Source: Oceanobacillus jeddahensis
GTDB taxonomy: Bacteria; Bacillota; Bacilli; Bacillales; Amphibacillaceae
NCBI RefSeq assembly: GCF_000750635.1
Contig: NZ_CCDM010000002.1
Coordinates: 868,001-932,000 of the forward strand
Direction: 5' to 3'
Length of the DNA stretch: 64,000 nt
A program made the position numbers and the translations under genes. The notes under the pieces are model-generated. The model saw nothing but the letters and a program-made list of their open reading frames with translations. It did no database searches and had not been told where the DNA came from. Of this stretch, positions 1 through 8,166 are shown in pieces (the first letter of the stretch is position 1; each line of letters begins with the position of its first letter).

Positions 1-2
1 AC

Positions 3-236
3 GAAGTAACAGAAGAAGTAGACGATGAGCTCTACGACGATGCCGTACAAATGATTCTCGAGATGCAAAGCGCAAGTGTTTCGATGCTTCAGCGCCGTTT
101 CCGGATTGGATATACCAGAGCAGCCCGATTAATCGATGCCATGGAAGCTCGTGGTATTGTCGGTCCATATGAAGGAAGTAAGCCTAGGGCTGTACTGGTA
201 TCTAATCAGGAAGAAGAGCATTCCACAACATCTTAG
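3..236 (+). CDS. DNA translocase FtsK/SpoIIIE, C-terminal end (partial)
   Basis: Only the last 77 codons lie in the window; the reading frame is open from base 3. They encode the C-terminal winged-helix gamma domain that reads polar KOPS/SRS DNA sequences and orients the motor during chromosome segregation or forespore translocation. Visible hallmarks are the stretch [21 protein letters not shown] followed by the recognition helix [21 protein letters not shown]. In B. subtilis the gene directly before ymfC and the ymfF-H genes is spoIIIE, so this is probably the SpoIIIE orthologue; the motor domain that would separate FtsK from SpoIIIE is outside the window. A strong hairpin follows at once. 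Confidence 0.93.
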   Translation, partial: EVTEEVDDELYDDAVQMILEMQSASVSMLQRRFRIGYTRAARLIDAMEARGIVGPYEGSKPRAVLVSNQEEEHSTTS

Positions 237-240
237 AAAA

Positions 241-273
241 CGCGGTTTATCCATCATGGATAAACCGCGTTTT
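241..273 (+). terminator. Rho-independent terminator after ftsK/spoIIIE
   Basis: A perfect 13-bp stem (241-253 with 257-269, loop TCA) is followed by TTTT. It starts four bases after the translocase stop codon. Confidence 0.9.
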
Positions 274-501
274 AAAAAGACTGAATTATTAAAGTTCAAA
301 ATTTATAAAAGAAGTGGTACGATAAATAGCAGAAGTTAGAAAAACTGACATTCACTCGTTTTTTACTTGGACAAGGAGGTGTTGGCTTCGACGTTCCTGC
401 TGGGGGGTAAGCCGAAGTTCCTTAAGTATGTAGTTTTTCTTATACTGTATTATCGTGTGAAACAGACTAACACAATATTTGGACAGAGAAGAGGTGAAGA
501 A

Positions 502-1227
502 ATGACTTTACGTGAAGATGATAGACATTTATATTTACAAGTAATGGATAAAATAAAAACAGGAATTGAAGATGGTACATATATAGAGGAAGAAAAATTA
601 CCGTCAGAATATGCGCTTTCCAAACAATTAGGAGTATCGAGGGCAACGTTAAGAGAAGCGTTAAGAATGTTGGAGGAGGATAATATTGTTACGCGCAGAC
701 ATGGTGTTGGTACATTTGTAAATTCGAAGCCACTGTTTCAAGCTGGTATTGAAGAGCTTAACAGTGTGACACAAATGATTAAACAATCAGGAAAGGAACC
801 GGGAACACAATATATCAGTACGGATATTTTAGATGCTACTGAACAAGAGCAGTATGATTTCGGCATGGCTGATTTAGAACATGTAACAACCATCGAAAGA
901 ATCCGCACCGCCGATGGAGCCCCTGTTGTTTTTTGTATGGACAAGGCTCCATCACCATATCTGTCTTTAGAAAAATTATGGGAGGAAGCGTCTATTTTTA
1001 GTACGATTGAATCAGTCTCCAATAAACAGATTGCTTATGCAATAGCGGACATTGAGCCAATTACATACCACGAACGTATTTATAGTATTTTACAATGTAC
1101 ACCGGATGAATCGCTTCTTTTGTTAAAACAGATGCATTATACAAGTGATGATGAGGCTGTTTTATATTCAATGAATTATTTTCGGGCAGATATGTTCCGT
1201 TTTCAGGTTGTACGACGAAGAATATGA
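502..1227 (+). CDS. ymfC: GntR-family regulator with UTRA domain (YmfC-like)
   Basis: A 241-residue transcription factor. Residues about 10-75 form a GntR winged helix (KLPSEYALSKQLGVSRATLREALRMLEED, then the wing RRHGVGTFV). Residues about 95-240 look like a UTRA/chorismate-lyase-like ligand domain, as in the HutC subfamily. The frame is open from 367, but I chose ATG 502 because GAGGTGAAG lies just upstream and the GntR domain begins there. The effector is unknown. The position between spoIIIE and ymfF matches B. subtilis ymfC, so the symbol rests on synteny plus domain. The 265 bases before it hold no gene apart from the terminator. Confidence 0.85.
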   Translation: MTLREDDRHLYLQVMDKIKTGIEDGTYIEEEKLPSEYALSKQLGVSRATLREALRMLEEDNIVTRRHGVGTFVNSKPLFQAGIEELNSVTQMIKQSGKEPGTQYISTDILDATEQEQYDFGMADLEHVTTIERIRTADGAPVVFCMDKAPSPYLSLEKLWEEASIFSTIESVSNKQIAYAIADIEPITYHERIYSILQCTPDESLLLLKQMHYTSDDEAVLYSMNYFRADMFRFQVVRRRI

Positions 1228-1330
1228 CCTTTTACCAACGAATTATTTCAGGCTTTCTTTCAATATAATGGATGATTAAGGAGAGAACAGCGTAAAATAG
1301 ATACTAAACCGTTTAGAATGGAGGATAAAT

Positions 1331-2620
1331 ATGAGCGTTAAAGAAATCAAACAGATGGAAAACGATATACATTTTCACATGCTTCCAAATAAAAAGCATA
1401 AAACATTAACCTTTGCAGTAAAATTTCGTGCACCATTAGAAAAAGAAAGTATTACAAAGCGGGCCCTGCTTCCTTATATTTTAAAACAAGGAACGGCTTC
1501 TCTTCCAACGCGTCAAGAATTACAGAAAGAACTTGCAGAGCTGTATGGTTCTGTATTATCTATCGGCGGAGCTAAAAAAGGGGAAAATCATATATTGACG
1601 TTTTATTTAGAAGTGCCAAATGAAAAATTCCTCCCAGGCAGCAATTCGACGATCGAACGGGCAATAAAATTGCTATATGAAATTGTTTATGAACCAAATC
1701 AAGAGGGGGATGGTTTCTCTTCGAAGGTATTTGAAAGAGAAAAAGGGATCCTTCGTCAAAATATACGTTCCATCAAGGATGATAAAGCAAGCTATGCGAA
1801 TATGCGGTTAGTAGACGAAATGTGTGCTGGAGAGGCGTATAGTATACATGCGCAAGGCTATGAAAAAGATCTGTCCACCCTTTCTAATCAGGACCTGTTT
1901 ACGTATTACCAAAATATGCGCGAAGAAGATGAAATGGATATTTACGTAAGTGGTGACTTTGACGCAGAGCAGATGATGGAGCTATTAACGGTTCAATTTA
2001 AACGCACTTTCAAGAAAAAGGATGCCGTATCTTCCAATCAGGCTACCCCGGATTGGAAATCGGATGAAAAAGAGTTAATTGAAAAAGACCAGATCCAACA
2101 GGCAAAGTTAAATATCGGCTATCGGACGAATATTCTTTACCGGGATGAAAAATATCCGGCATTGCAGGTTTTTAACGGCATGTTTGGTGGTTTTCCAAGC
2201 TCTAAATTATTTATCAATGTAAGAGAGAAAAACAGCCTGGCTTATTATGCCGTCTCCCGCGTAGAAAGTCATAAAGGGTTATTATTTGTAATGAGCGGTA
2301 TAGCGCCGGAGGATTATGAAAAAGCCCTCGCGATTATCCGTGAACAGATGGAAGCAATGCAGAATGGTGATTTCACAGAAGAAGAATTAGAAGAAACGAA
2401 ATTGCTTATTATTAATCAATTGAAAGAAACCTTAGACCATGCGCAGGGCATGATTGAATTTATGTATCAGCAAGAGGTCGGGCAAAAAGAGATGCCGGTG
2501 GATGAGCTTTTTGAAGGCATCCGGCAGGTAACAAAGGAGCAGGTTATTGAGGTGGCGAAACAGGTTCAGGAAAACATGGTTTACTTATTAACAAGCGAAG
2601 GAGGAGCGGCTCATGAATAA
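1331..2620 (+). CDS. ymfF: M16 peptidase-like protein YmfF (non-catalytic partner)
   Basis: A 429-residue M16 (insulinase-like) family protein. The ATG follows GGAGGATAA. The zinc motif HxxEH is absent: the equivalent N-terminal helix reads RALLPYILKQGT. The C-terminal substrate-binding half, with its Arg/Tyr-type region FINVREKNSLAYYAVSR, is kept. It overlaps the next gene, which carries an intact zinc site. Known M16B enzymes often pair one catalytic and one inactive subunit, and the overlap suggests such a pair here; this is inference. The substrate is unknown. In B. subtilis ymfF lies in the same place. Confidence 0.9.
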   Translation: MSVKEIKQMENDIHFHMLPNKKHKTLTFAVKFRAPLEKESITKRALLPYILKQGTASLPTRQELQKELAELYGSVLSIGGAKKGENHILTFYLEVPNEKFLPGSNSTIERAIKLLYEIVYEPNQEGDGFSSKVFEREKGILRQNIRSIKDDKASYANMRLVDEMCAGEAYSIHAQGYEKDLSTLSNQDLFTYYQNMREEDEMDIYVSGDFDAEQMMELLTVQFKRTFKKKDAVSSNQATPDWKSDEKELIEKDQIQQAKLNIGYRTNILYRDEKYPALQVFNGMFGGFPSSKLFINVREKNSLAYYAVSRVESHKGLLFVMSGIAPEDYEKALAIIREQMEAMQNGDFTEEELEETKLLIINQLKETLDHAQGMIEFMYQQEVGQKEMPVDELFEGIRQVTKEQVIEVAKQVQENMVYLLTSEGGAAHE

Positions 2621-3908
2621 GCGGTATTTTGAAACAGTTGACGAAACATTATATGAACAAAAGCTGGATAATGGACTGCAGGTTTGTCTGTTGCCAAAGC
2701 CGGAGCTGACAAAGACGTATGGTGTTTTTATGACAAATTACGGCTCCATTGATCAAAGCTTTGTACCTATTGGCCAGACGGAAGCAATCACTGTACCGGA
2801 TGGAATCGCTCATTTCTTAGAGCATAAGTTGTTTGAAAAGGAGGACCGCGACGTTTTTACTGACTTTACCAAGCAGGCGGCGTCTCCAAATGCATTCACT
2901 TCCTTCACAGAGACAGCTTATTTATTTTCTGCAACGAGCAATATTGAGAAAAATGTTTTAACATTGATTGATTTTGTACAGGATCCCTATTTTTCTGAGC
3001 AATCGGTAGAAAAGGAAAAAGGAATCATCGCCCAGGAAATTAACATGTATGATGATCAGCCTGATTGGCGTCTGTTTATGGGAACGAATAAAGCATTGTT
3101 CCATAATCACCCTGTCAATATTGATATTGCCGGCACGGTAGACTCTATTTACACGATTACAAAAGATGATTTGTATACCTGTTATCATACGTTCTACCAC
3201 CCGGAAAATATGATTTTATTTGTCATTGGAAATTTTGAGCCGGAGCAGATGATGCAATTGATTTTAGAGAACCAGGAGAAAAAATCATTTGACAAATTAG
3301 AGGAAATCAAACGTGAATTTCCGGAAGAGCCTGATCATGTGAAAGAAAAGAATTTACAGATTAATATGCCGGTTTCTATTCCTAAATGTTCCGTCGGTAT
3401 TAAAGAGCCTAACCTGCAGCTGCAAGGCGATGATTATTTAAAACGTGATTTATTAACGGATATGGTGCTCGATTATTTCTTTTCAACCGGTGGCGAATTT
3501 TATCAAAAATTATATGAGGCAGATATTATTGATAACAGTTTCTTCTTTGAAAGTAACTTGCAGACGTCTTTTGGATATGTTTCGATAGGCTCCAATACGA
3601 ATCAGCCTGAAGAATTCTCTACGCGGGTACAAGAAATGCTTTTGTCCACAAGAGACATGGAAATCAGTGAAGCAGCATTTGAGCGGATGAAAAAGAAAAG
3701 AATGGGGCAACTGCTCCGCGCCATGAATTCTTTAGAATTTATTGCAAATCAATTTGCTACATTATCATTTAAGAACGTGAATTTACTTGATATCGTACCT
3801 TTTATTCAAAAACTGACTGCTCAGGATGTCAATGCATTTTTAAATACATGGATTGAAGAAGATCGTCTGGCAACATGTACGATTCAAAATCAAACGGTGG
3901 AAAAATGA
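2613..3908 (+). CDS. ymfH: M16 zinc peptidase YmfH (catalytic subunit)
   Basis: A 431-residue M16 family zinc protease. The inverted zinc motif HFLEH is at residues 67-71 and the third ligand, within EKGIIAQEINM, is near residue 142, the spacing usual for M16 enzymes. It starts inside the end of ymfF (8-base overlap) and ends overlapping the next gene by ATGA, so the three are translationally coupled. It probably works with the zinc-less YmfF subunit as a peptidase; its natural substrate cannot be read from sequence. Confidence 0.92.
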   Translation: MNKRYFETVDETLYEQKLDNGLQVCLLPKPELTKTYGVFMTNYGSIDQSFVPIGQTEAITVPDGIAHFLEHKLFEKEDRDVFTDFTKQAASPNAFTSFTETAYLFSATSNIEKNVLTLIDFVQDPYFSEQSVEKEKGIIAQEINMYDDQPDWRLFMGTNKALFHNHPVNIDIAGTVDSIYTITKDDLYTCYHTFYHPENMILFVIGNFEPEQMMQLILENQEKKSFDKLEEIKREFPEEPDHVKEKNLQINMPVSIPKCSVGIKEPNLQLQGDDYLKRDLLTDMVLDYFFSTGGEFYQKLYEADIIDNSFFFESNLQTSFGYVSIGSNTNQPEEFSTRVQEMLLSTRDMEISEAAFERMKKKRMGQLLRAMNSLEFIANQFATLSFKNVNLLDIVPFIQKLTAQDVNAFLNTWIEEDRLATCTIQNQTVEK

Positions 3909-4621
3909 ACGAAACGGTCCTCTTAATCGGGGCAAGTGGAGATATCGGTTCAGCTATTGCAAAAAAATTGATAAATAACGGTTATCAGCTTATCCTGCAT
4001 TATCATTCCAATCAGGCATCGATAAAAAGCTTAATCGAAGCTGATAATCAAAACGCGATTTTAGCTTTTTATCAGGCAAATTTAGCAAATGAAGCAGAGG
4101 TGGAGGCTTTTATACAAGCTGTTGCTTTTCCGGTGGATAGTATTGTTTTCGCAGGCGGCCATGCCTATTATGGTCTGTTCCAGGATATGAAGACAGAAGA
4201 GATGGATGATTTATTACAGGTTCATGTGAAGTCACCCTGGCTGATTGTGCATCACTTTTTACCAGGGATGATCCGGCGAAAGCAGGGAAATATTTTATTT
4301 GTTACAAGTATTTGGGGACATTATGGCGCAAGTAATGAAGTTGTCTACTCTAGTGTAAAGGGTGCCCAAAATATATTTGTAAAGGCTTTGGCAAAAGAAG
4401 TGGCGTTATCTAATATTCGTGTAAATGCGGTAAGCCCAGGTTTTATCGATACGAAAATGAATCACCATTTATCTGTAGAAGAGGCAAATGCTTTTATTGA
4501 CGAGATTCCCGCTAACCGTGCCGGGCGTCCGGAAGAGGTTGCAAATGCAATCAGCTATCTACTTGGTGAAGACTCCAGCTATATTCAGGGAGAAATCATT
4601 CATATTAATGGCGGATTATAG
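3905..4621 (+). CDS. ymfI: SDR-family oxidoreductase YmfI (FabG-like)
   Basis: A 238-residue short-chain dehydrogenase/reductase. It has the NAD(P)-binding GASGDIG at residues 9-15, catalytic Ser135 in VTSIWGHYG, and YSSVK with Tyr148 and Lys152. The C-terminal sequence SYIQGEIIHINGG is typical of the family. I placed the start at ATG 3905, which overlaps the ymfH stop as ATGA and has GGTGG before it. The frame is open upstream to 3875, but that part lies inside ymfH. The family includes ketoacyl-ACP reductases; the real substrate here is unknown. Confidence 0.88.
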   Translation: MNETVLLIGASGDIGSAIAKKLINNGYQLILHYHSNQASIKSLIEADNQNAILAFYQANLANEAEVEAFIQAVAFPVDSIVFAGGHAYYGLFQDMKTEEMDDLLQVHVKSPWLIVHHFLPGMIRRKQGNILFVTSIWGHYGASNEVVYSSVKGAQNIFVKALAKEVALSNIRVNAVSPGFIDTKMNHHLSVEEANAFIDEIPANRAGRPEEVANAISYLLGEDSSYIQGEIIHINGGL

Positions 4622-4790
4622 GGAATAATGGGCATGTATAAATTCTAAAATTCCTCAAATACTATAGGTGCTTAAGGAAAGTTACAGAGCATTCTGTTTG
4701 TATAACCGTTTTTAACGGAACAGGCAGGTTCTGTCAAATGAGGGCTCGTTCTTCATTTGCAAAACAATACGTTTGAGGAGGCATGTCCAA

Positions 4791-5042
4791 ATGTCAGTAT
4801 TAGATAACTTTGATTCATGGAAAGGCTTTTTAAAGGGACGTTTGCAACAAGCTGAAGAAAATGGAGTTAACCATGATACGTTAACGAATTTGGCAGCTGA
4901 AGTTGGTGATTATCTGGCAGAGAGTGTAGATGCGAAAACACCGGAAGAAGATGTACTGAAAGAGTTGTGGAGTACAGCTTCTGAAGAAGAACAGCAAGCT
5001 ATTGCCAGTGCGATGATTAAACTTGTCCAAAAGCATGATTAA
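4791..5042 (+). CDS. ymfJ: Small acidic protein YmfJ (DUF3243)
   Basis: An 83-residue, mostly helical acidic protein matching the DUF3243 family, placed between ymfI and ymfK as in B. subtilis. The start at ATG 4791 is set by GAGGAGG nine bases upstream; an in-frame TTG at 4773 overlaps that ribosome site and is unlikely. Its function is not known. It is separated from ymfI by 170 bases with no clear terminator and is followed by a good terminator, so it ends the upstream cluster. Confidence 0.85.
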   Translation: MSVLDNFDSWKGFLKGRLQQAEENGVNHDTLTNLAAEVGDYLAESVDAKTPEEDVLKELWSTASEEEQQAIASAMIKLVQKHD

Positions 5043-5060
5043 ATAATGAATAATAAGAAG

Positions 5061-5096
5061 AGAAGCTGTATAGTAATATCTATATAGCTTCTTTTT
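5061..5096 (+). terminator. Terminator after ymfJ
   Basis: A 13-bp stem with one G-U pair (5061-5073 with 5080-5092) is followed by TTTTT. Confidence 0.88.
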
Positions 5097-5237
5097 GTAT
5101 ATAACCAATGAATGTATATCAATTTTGCAAAGAAATATTCTGATTTTGAAACTGTAAAGAAAACTTGGCAAGTTCACCTTGTAAAGACAAAGAATAGAAG
5201 TGTGAAGTGTAAAGCACCGCTGCGGCGGACCGTTTTG

Positions 5238-5307
5238 CTTTCCGACGTACAACGGTTTTGATGGGGCGAGTAATCGCAGTCCCAGGACGTTGCGACTTTA
5301 GTCTGCC
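5238..5307 (-). repeat. Partial copy of the modular intergenic repeat (family 1), reversed
   Basis: It matches the internal part of the complete family-1 copies in reverse: the GGGGCGAGTAATCGCAGTCCC hairpin module, CAGGACGT and the TAGTCTGC block. Both ends are missing. It lies in the 483-base gap between ymfJ and ymfK and runs straight into a fragment of family 2. Confidence 0.7.
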
Positions 5308-5361
5308 TAGGGGCACGCTCTTCAGCTAACTTTTGCCAAGAAGAGCACTTGGCGAAAGTTA
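5308..5361 (-). repeat. Fragment of long-hairpin repeat (family 2), reversed
   Basis: GGGGCACGCTCTTCAGCTAACT resembles the reverse complement of the arm at 35185-35205. It is followed by an inner hairpin AACTTTTGCCAAG / CTTGGCGAAAGTT with one mismatch. The rest of the gap (5362-5525) holds an AT-rich promoter-like stretch (TATTATAAT near 5428) for ymfK. Confidence 0.5.
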
Positions 5362-5525
5362 AGAAAGTAAAAAAATGAATGGTGAAAAAGGTATTAGTAG
5401 TTTAGGAAATATAGAAAAAATGGTATATTATAATAGATGGATCATCTATTTTTCGATATGATGATACATAGTACGACATAATAAGTTGACTGTCCTTTAC
5501 AAATAACTTCTAAAAGGAGCTTACA

Positions 5526-6311
5526 ATGGATAGAACACAATGGTACTTAGAATACGAAAATTTAAAAAACCGTCCGGGATTATTAGGGGAAATATCCTCT
5601 TTGCTTGGGATGCTCACGATTAATATCATTATGATCAATGGTGTCGAAAATTCCCGCAGAGCGATGCTTATCTTGTCTAAGTATGATGAAAATATAACAA
5701 GACTTAAATATATTTTAGAAACAATGGATGCGATTAAAGTACACAAGCTCCGCAAACCTAAATTGCGTGATAAAATTACAGTTCGGCATGGAAAGTTTAT
5801 CCATCATGATAATGAAGACCGGAAAACGATTCGTTTTGTGCGGGATGAGCTTGGTCTGCTTGTTGATTTTATGGCTGAATTATTTAAGGTGGAAGGGCAT
5901 AAGCTTATTGGGATACGTGGGATGCCCAGAGTTGGAAAGACAGAGTCTGTCGTTGCAGCAAGCGTCAGTGCAAATAAAAGATGGTTGTTTGTATCAAGCA
6001 CCATGATTAAACAAACTGTACGCAAAAACTTAATTGAAGGCGAATACGATTCGGACAATATTTACATCATTGATGGTGTGGTCTCTAAAAGAAAAATGAA
6101 TGAAGAGGAGCATTGGCAGTTGATCAGGGAGATTATGCAGTTACCGACTGTCAAAGTAATTGAACATCCAGATATATTCGTTCAGTCTACGGAATACAGC
6201 ATGGAAGATTTTGATTACATTATTGAACTCAGATCACATGAAGATCAAGAAATCACTTATGAGACAGTGGAAAATGAGGATTTTCGTCAAGATGGATTTT
6301 CGATGTTTTAA
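5526..6311 (+). CDS. ymfK: YmfK, DUF3388 protein with ACT-like and P-loop segments
   Basis: A 261-residue protein matching the DUF3388 family. Residues about 7-72 look like an ACT-type regulatory fold (EYENLKNRPGLLGEISSLLG), and residues 132-139 read GMPRVGKT, a Walker A-like P-loop. The middle contains RKTIRFVRDELGLLVDFMAELF. It starts at ATG with AAAGGAGCT upstream. The family sits next to rodZ (ymfM) in many Bacillaceae, as here, but its role is unknown. The P-loop suggests nucleotide binding; no clear Walker B was identified. Confidence 0.87.
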   Translation: MDRTQWYLEYENLKNRPGLLGEISSLLGMLTINIIMINGVENSRRAMLILSKYDENITRLKYILETMDAIKVHKLRKPKLRDKITVRHGKFIHHDNEDRKTIRFVRDELGLLVDFMAELFKVEGHKLIGIRGMPRVGKTESVVAASVSANKRWLFVSSTMIKQTVRKNLIEGEYDSDNIYIIDGVVSKRKMNEEEHWQLIREIMQLPTVKVIEHPDIFVQSTEYSMEDFDYIIELRSHEDQEITYETVENEDFRQDGFSMF

Positions 6312-6335
6312 TTAAAAAGGTGGAAGGTGTTTTAA

Positions 6336-7238
6336 ATGGATGTTGGTGAAAAACTAAAAGAGGCACGGCTGGCGAAGGATATTTCTTTGGACAGCCTGCA
6401 GGAGAAAACAAAAATTCAAAAAAGGTACCTGGTTGCAATTGAAGAAGGAAATTTTGATATTCTTCCAGGAAAGTTCTATACGCGTGCATTTATCAAAGAA
6501 TATGCATCTGCAGTAGGAATTAATCCGGATGATATTATGACAGATCATAAAGAAGAGCTCCCTGCAACAGAAGAAGAAAATGTACAATACAGCAGGATAC
6601 AACGGACCAGAAAAGAGAGCAGATCAGATAAAGAATCACGTTCGTCATCCATTATTCCAACGGTAACTGTGATTTTATTGATTATTGCTATCATCGCCGT
6701 AGCTATCTTTTTCATCCGTCAGAGTTCATCTCCGAGTGACGGGGAACCAGTTGAAGAAGAAAATAGCAACGATGGCGGTGTGATTATCGATGATTCTGAT
6801 GAGGGAGACGGTAATGGCGCTGCGGATGATAATGCAGATGACAGTGAGGATGGAACGGAAGACGGTACAGAAGAAGATGAGGAAACAGAAGAAAGTGAAG
6901 AAGTCTCTGTAGAGGTTGTTGAAGAAGGAACAGGAAACTCTCCAACATCTGTGCTTGAAGTAACCAATGTCGGCGACGAGGCTGTACTGACTTTAGAATC
7001 TGCAGATGAGGATCAGAACAGCTGGTTGGAAGTAACTGGCTCAAACGATGAATCGTTATTTAGTGGTAATTTTGATGCAGATGCATCTCCTGTAGAAATT
7101 GACTTATCTGATGAAGAAGCCATTTCTTTAAACATCGGTAATTCATCAGCAGTGACGATTTCTATTGATGGAACTGATATAGAATATCCGACTTCTGCCA
7201 TTCATCAACGCCTGGATCTACAGATGAGCAGTGAATGA
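6336..7238 (+). CDS. rodZ: RodZ-like cell shape protein (YmfM)
   Basis: A 300-residue bitopic membrane protein. The N-terminal HTH domain (residues about 1-70, GEKLKEARLAKDISLDSLQEKTKI) contacts MreB in known RodZ proteins. A basic stretch precedes one membrane helix at about 106-127. A very acidic Glu/Asp linker (about 135-195) then leads to a C-terminal beta-rich DUF4115-like domain outside the cell. The GGTGGAAGGTG ribosome site lies upstream, 24 bases after ymfK. It helps place elongation-phase wall synthesis. The strongly acidic linker fits a salt-adapted host, which is inference. Confidence 0.92.
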   Translation: MDVGEKLKEARLAKDISLDSLQEKTKIQKRYLVAIEEGNFDILPGKFYTRAFIKEYASAVGINPDDIMTDHKEELPATEEENVQYSRIQRTRKESRSDKESRSSSIIPTVTVILLIIAIIAVAIFFIRQSSSPSDGEPVEEENSNDGGVIIDDSDEGDGNGAADDNADDSEDGTEDGTEEDEETEESEEVSVEVVEEGTGNSPTSVLEVTNVGDEAVLTLESADEDQNSWLEVTGSNDESLFSGNFDADASPVEIDLSDEEAISLNIGNSSAVTISIDGTDIEYPTSAIHQRLDLQMSSE

Positions 7239-7245
7239 ATGGAGT

Positions 7246-7285
7246 AAGAATGAAACCCTCCTTTTATAGGGAGGGTTTCATTCTT
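7246..7285 (+). terminator. Terminator after rodZ
   Basis: A perfect 16-bp inverted repeat (7246-7261 with 7270-7285). The stem itself supplies the A-rich and T-rich ends, so it could work in both directions. Confidence 0.85.
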
Positions 7286-7300
7286 GCAGATGAAGGAAAA

Positions 7301-7458
7301 ATAAAACGAAACTTCATTCAGTGGGAGTTTTCGCCCTTCTCCCACTGAATTAGCCTAAGTGATTCAGGGTGTTAGCGCCCGTTATCTCCCGCCTAAATAA
7401 ATTTATTTTCGCTCTTTATTTTGAGGCGGGAGTTTTACGGGAGGTTCTCCGTGATAAA
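7301..7458 (-). repeat. Modular intergenic repeat family 1, copy A (reversed, short form)
   Basis: Reading on the - strand, it runs from TTTATCACGGAGAA to TTCGTTTTAT, like the full copies. It lacks the module with GAAGGAAGCAGACTA and the GGGAC/GTCCC hairpin. The CTCCCGCCT / AGGCGGGAG stem and the CTCCCAC / GTGGGAG stem are intact. It fills most of the 349-base gap before pgsA. Confidence 0.88.
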
Positions 7459-7587
7459 TGTGAATGTTTTTCAATGGGACAAGTAAGCGCAGTTCTAAGG
7501 AAATGTGTTAACATAGAAAAAATGTAAAGTACTTAACGTTAGGAAAATTTACAATAGGAGTTTTTCTAAAATAATGGAGGGTGTAAA

Positions 7588-8166
7588 ATGAATTTACCAA
7601 ACAAGTTAACTTTTTCCCGTATTTTAATGATACCTCTTTTTATGGTGCTCATGAGCGTACCATTTTCTTGGGGGAGTTGGGATATTGGGAATGCAGAATT
7701 ACCTATTGCTCATTTTGTCGCAGCCCTTATTTTTATTATTGCGGCGGGCACAGATTGGGTAGATGGTTATTATGCAAGAAAATATAATCTTGTTACCAAC
7801 TTAGGAAAGTTTATGGACCCATTAGCAGATAAACTTCTTGTTTCTGCAGCCTTGATTTTGTTAGTAGAAATTGATCTTGCTCCGGCCTGGGTTGTTATTA
7901 TTATTATTAGCAGGGAGCTGGCAGTGACCGGATTAAGACTGGTTGCAGCGGGTGAAGGTACTGTCCTGGCTGCTGGAAGTATGGGAAAGTTAAAAACAGC
8001 AACGCAAATGATTGCTATTGCAGTGTTATTGCTTCATAATTTCCCATTTTCTTACATGGACTTTCCATTTGGTATAATAATGTTATATCTTTCCTTAGTG
8101 TTCACCATTATTTCTGGGGTGGATTACTTTGTTAAAAATTGGCATGTAATGAGGGATTCAAAATGA
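7588..8166 (+). CDS. pgsA: CDP-diacylglycerol-glycerol-3-phosphate phosphatidyltransferase
   Basis: A 192-residue membrane enzyme that makes phosphatidylglycerophosphate, the committed step to phosphatidylglycerol and cardiolipin. The CDP-alcohol phosphotransferase signature D-G-x2-A-R-x8-G-x3-D-x3-D is complete (Asp59, Gly60, Ala63, Arg64, Gly73, Asp77, Asp81). Several hydrophobic helices surround it. AATGGAGGGTG precedes the ATG. It overlaps cinA by ATGA, the same pgsA-cinA-recA order as in B. subtilis. Confidence 0.96.
   Translation: MNLPNKLTFSRILMIPLFMVLMSVPFSWGSWDIGNAELPIAHFVAALIFIIAAGTDWVDGYYARKYNLVTNLGKFMDPLADKLLVSAALILLVEIDLAPAWVVIIIISRELAVTGLRLVAAGEGTVLAAGSMGKLKTATQMIAIAVLLLHNFPFSYMDFPFGIIMLYLSLVFTIISGVDYFVKNWHVMRDSK

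Noticed and set aside
367..501. In-frame upstream extension of the GntR gene from a TTG
   Set aside because: The added residues resemble translated intergenic DNA; a good ribosome site and the domain start support ATG 502.
6719..6967. Ser-rich - strand frames over the rodZ linker
   Set aside because: They are the antisense reading of the acidic Glu/Asp linker of RodZ, not a gene.
7301..7458. CRISPR-like array from the recurring palindromic blocks
   Set aside because: The repeats are dispersed over the whole window, not in tandem with spacers, and no cas genes occur.
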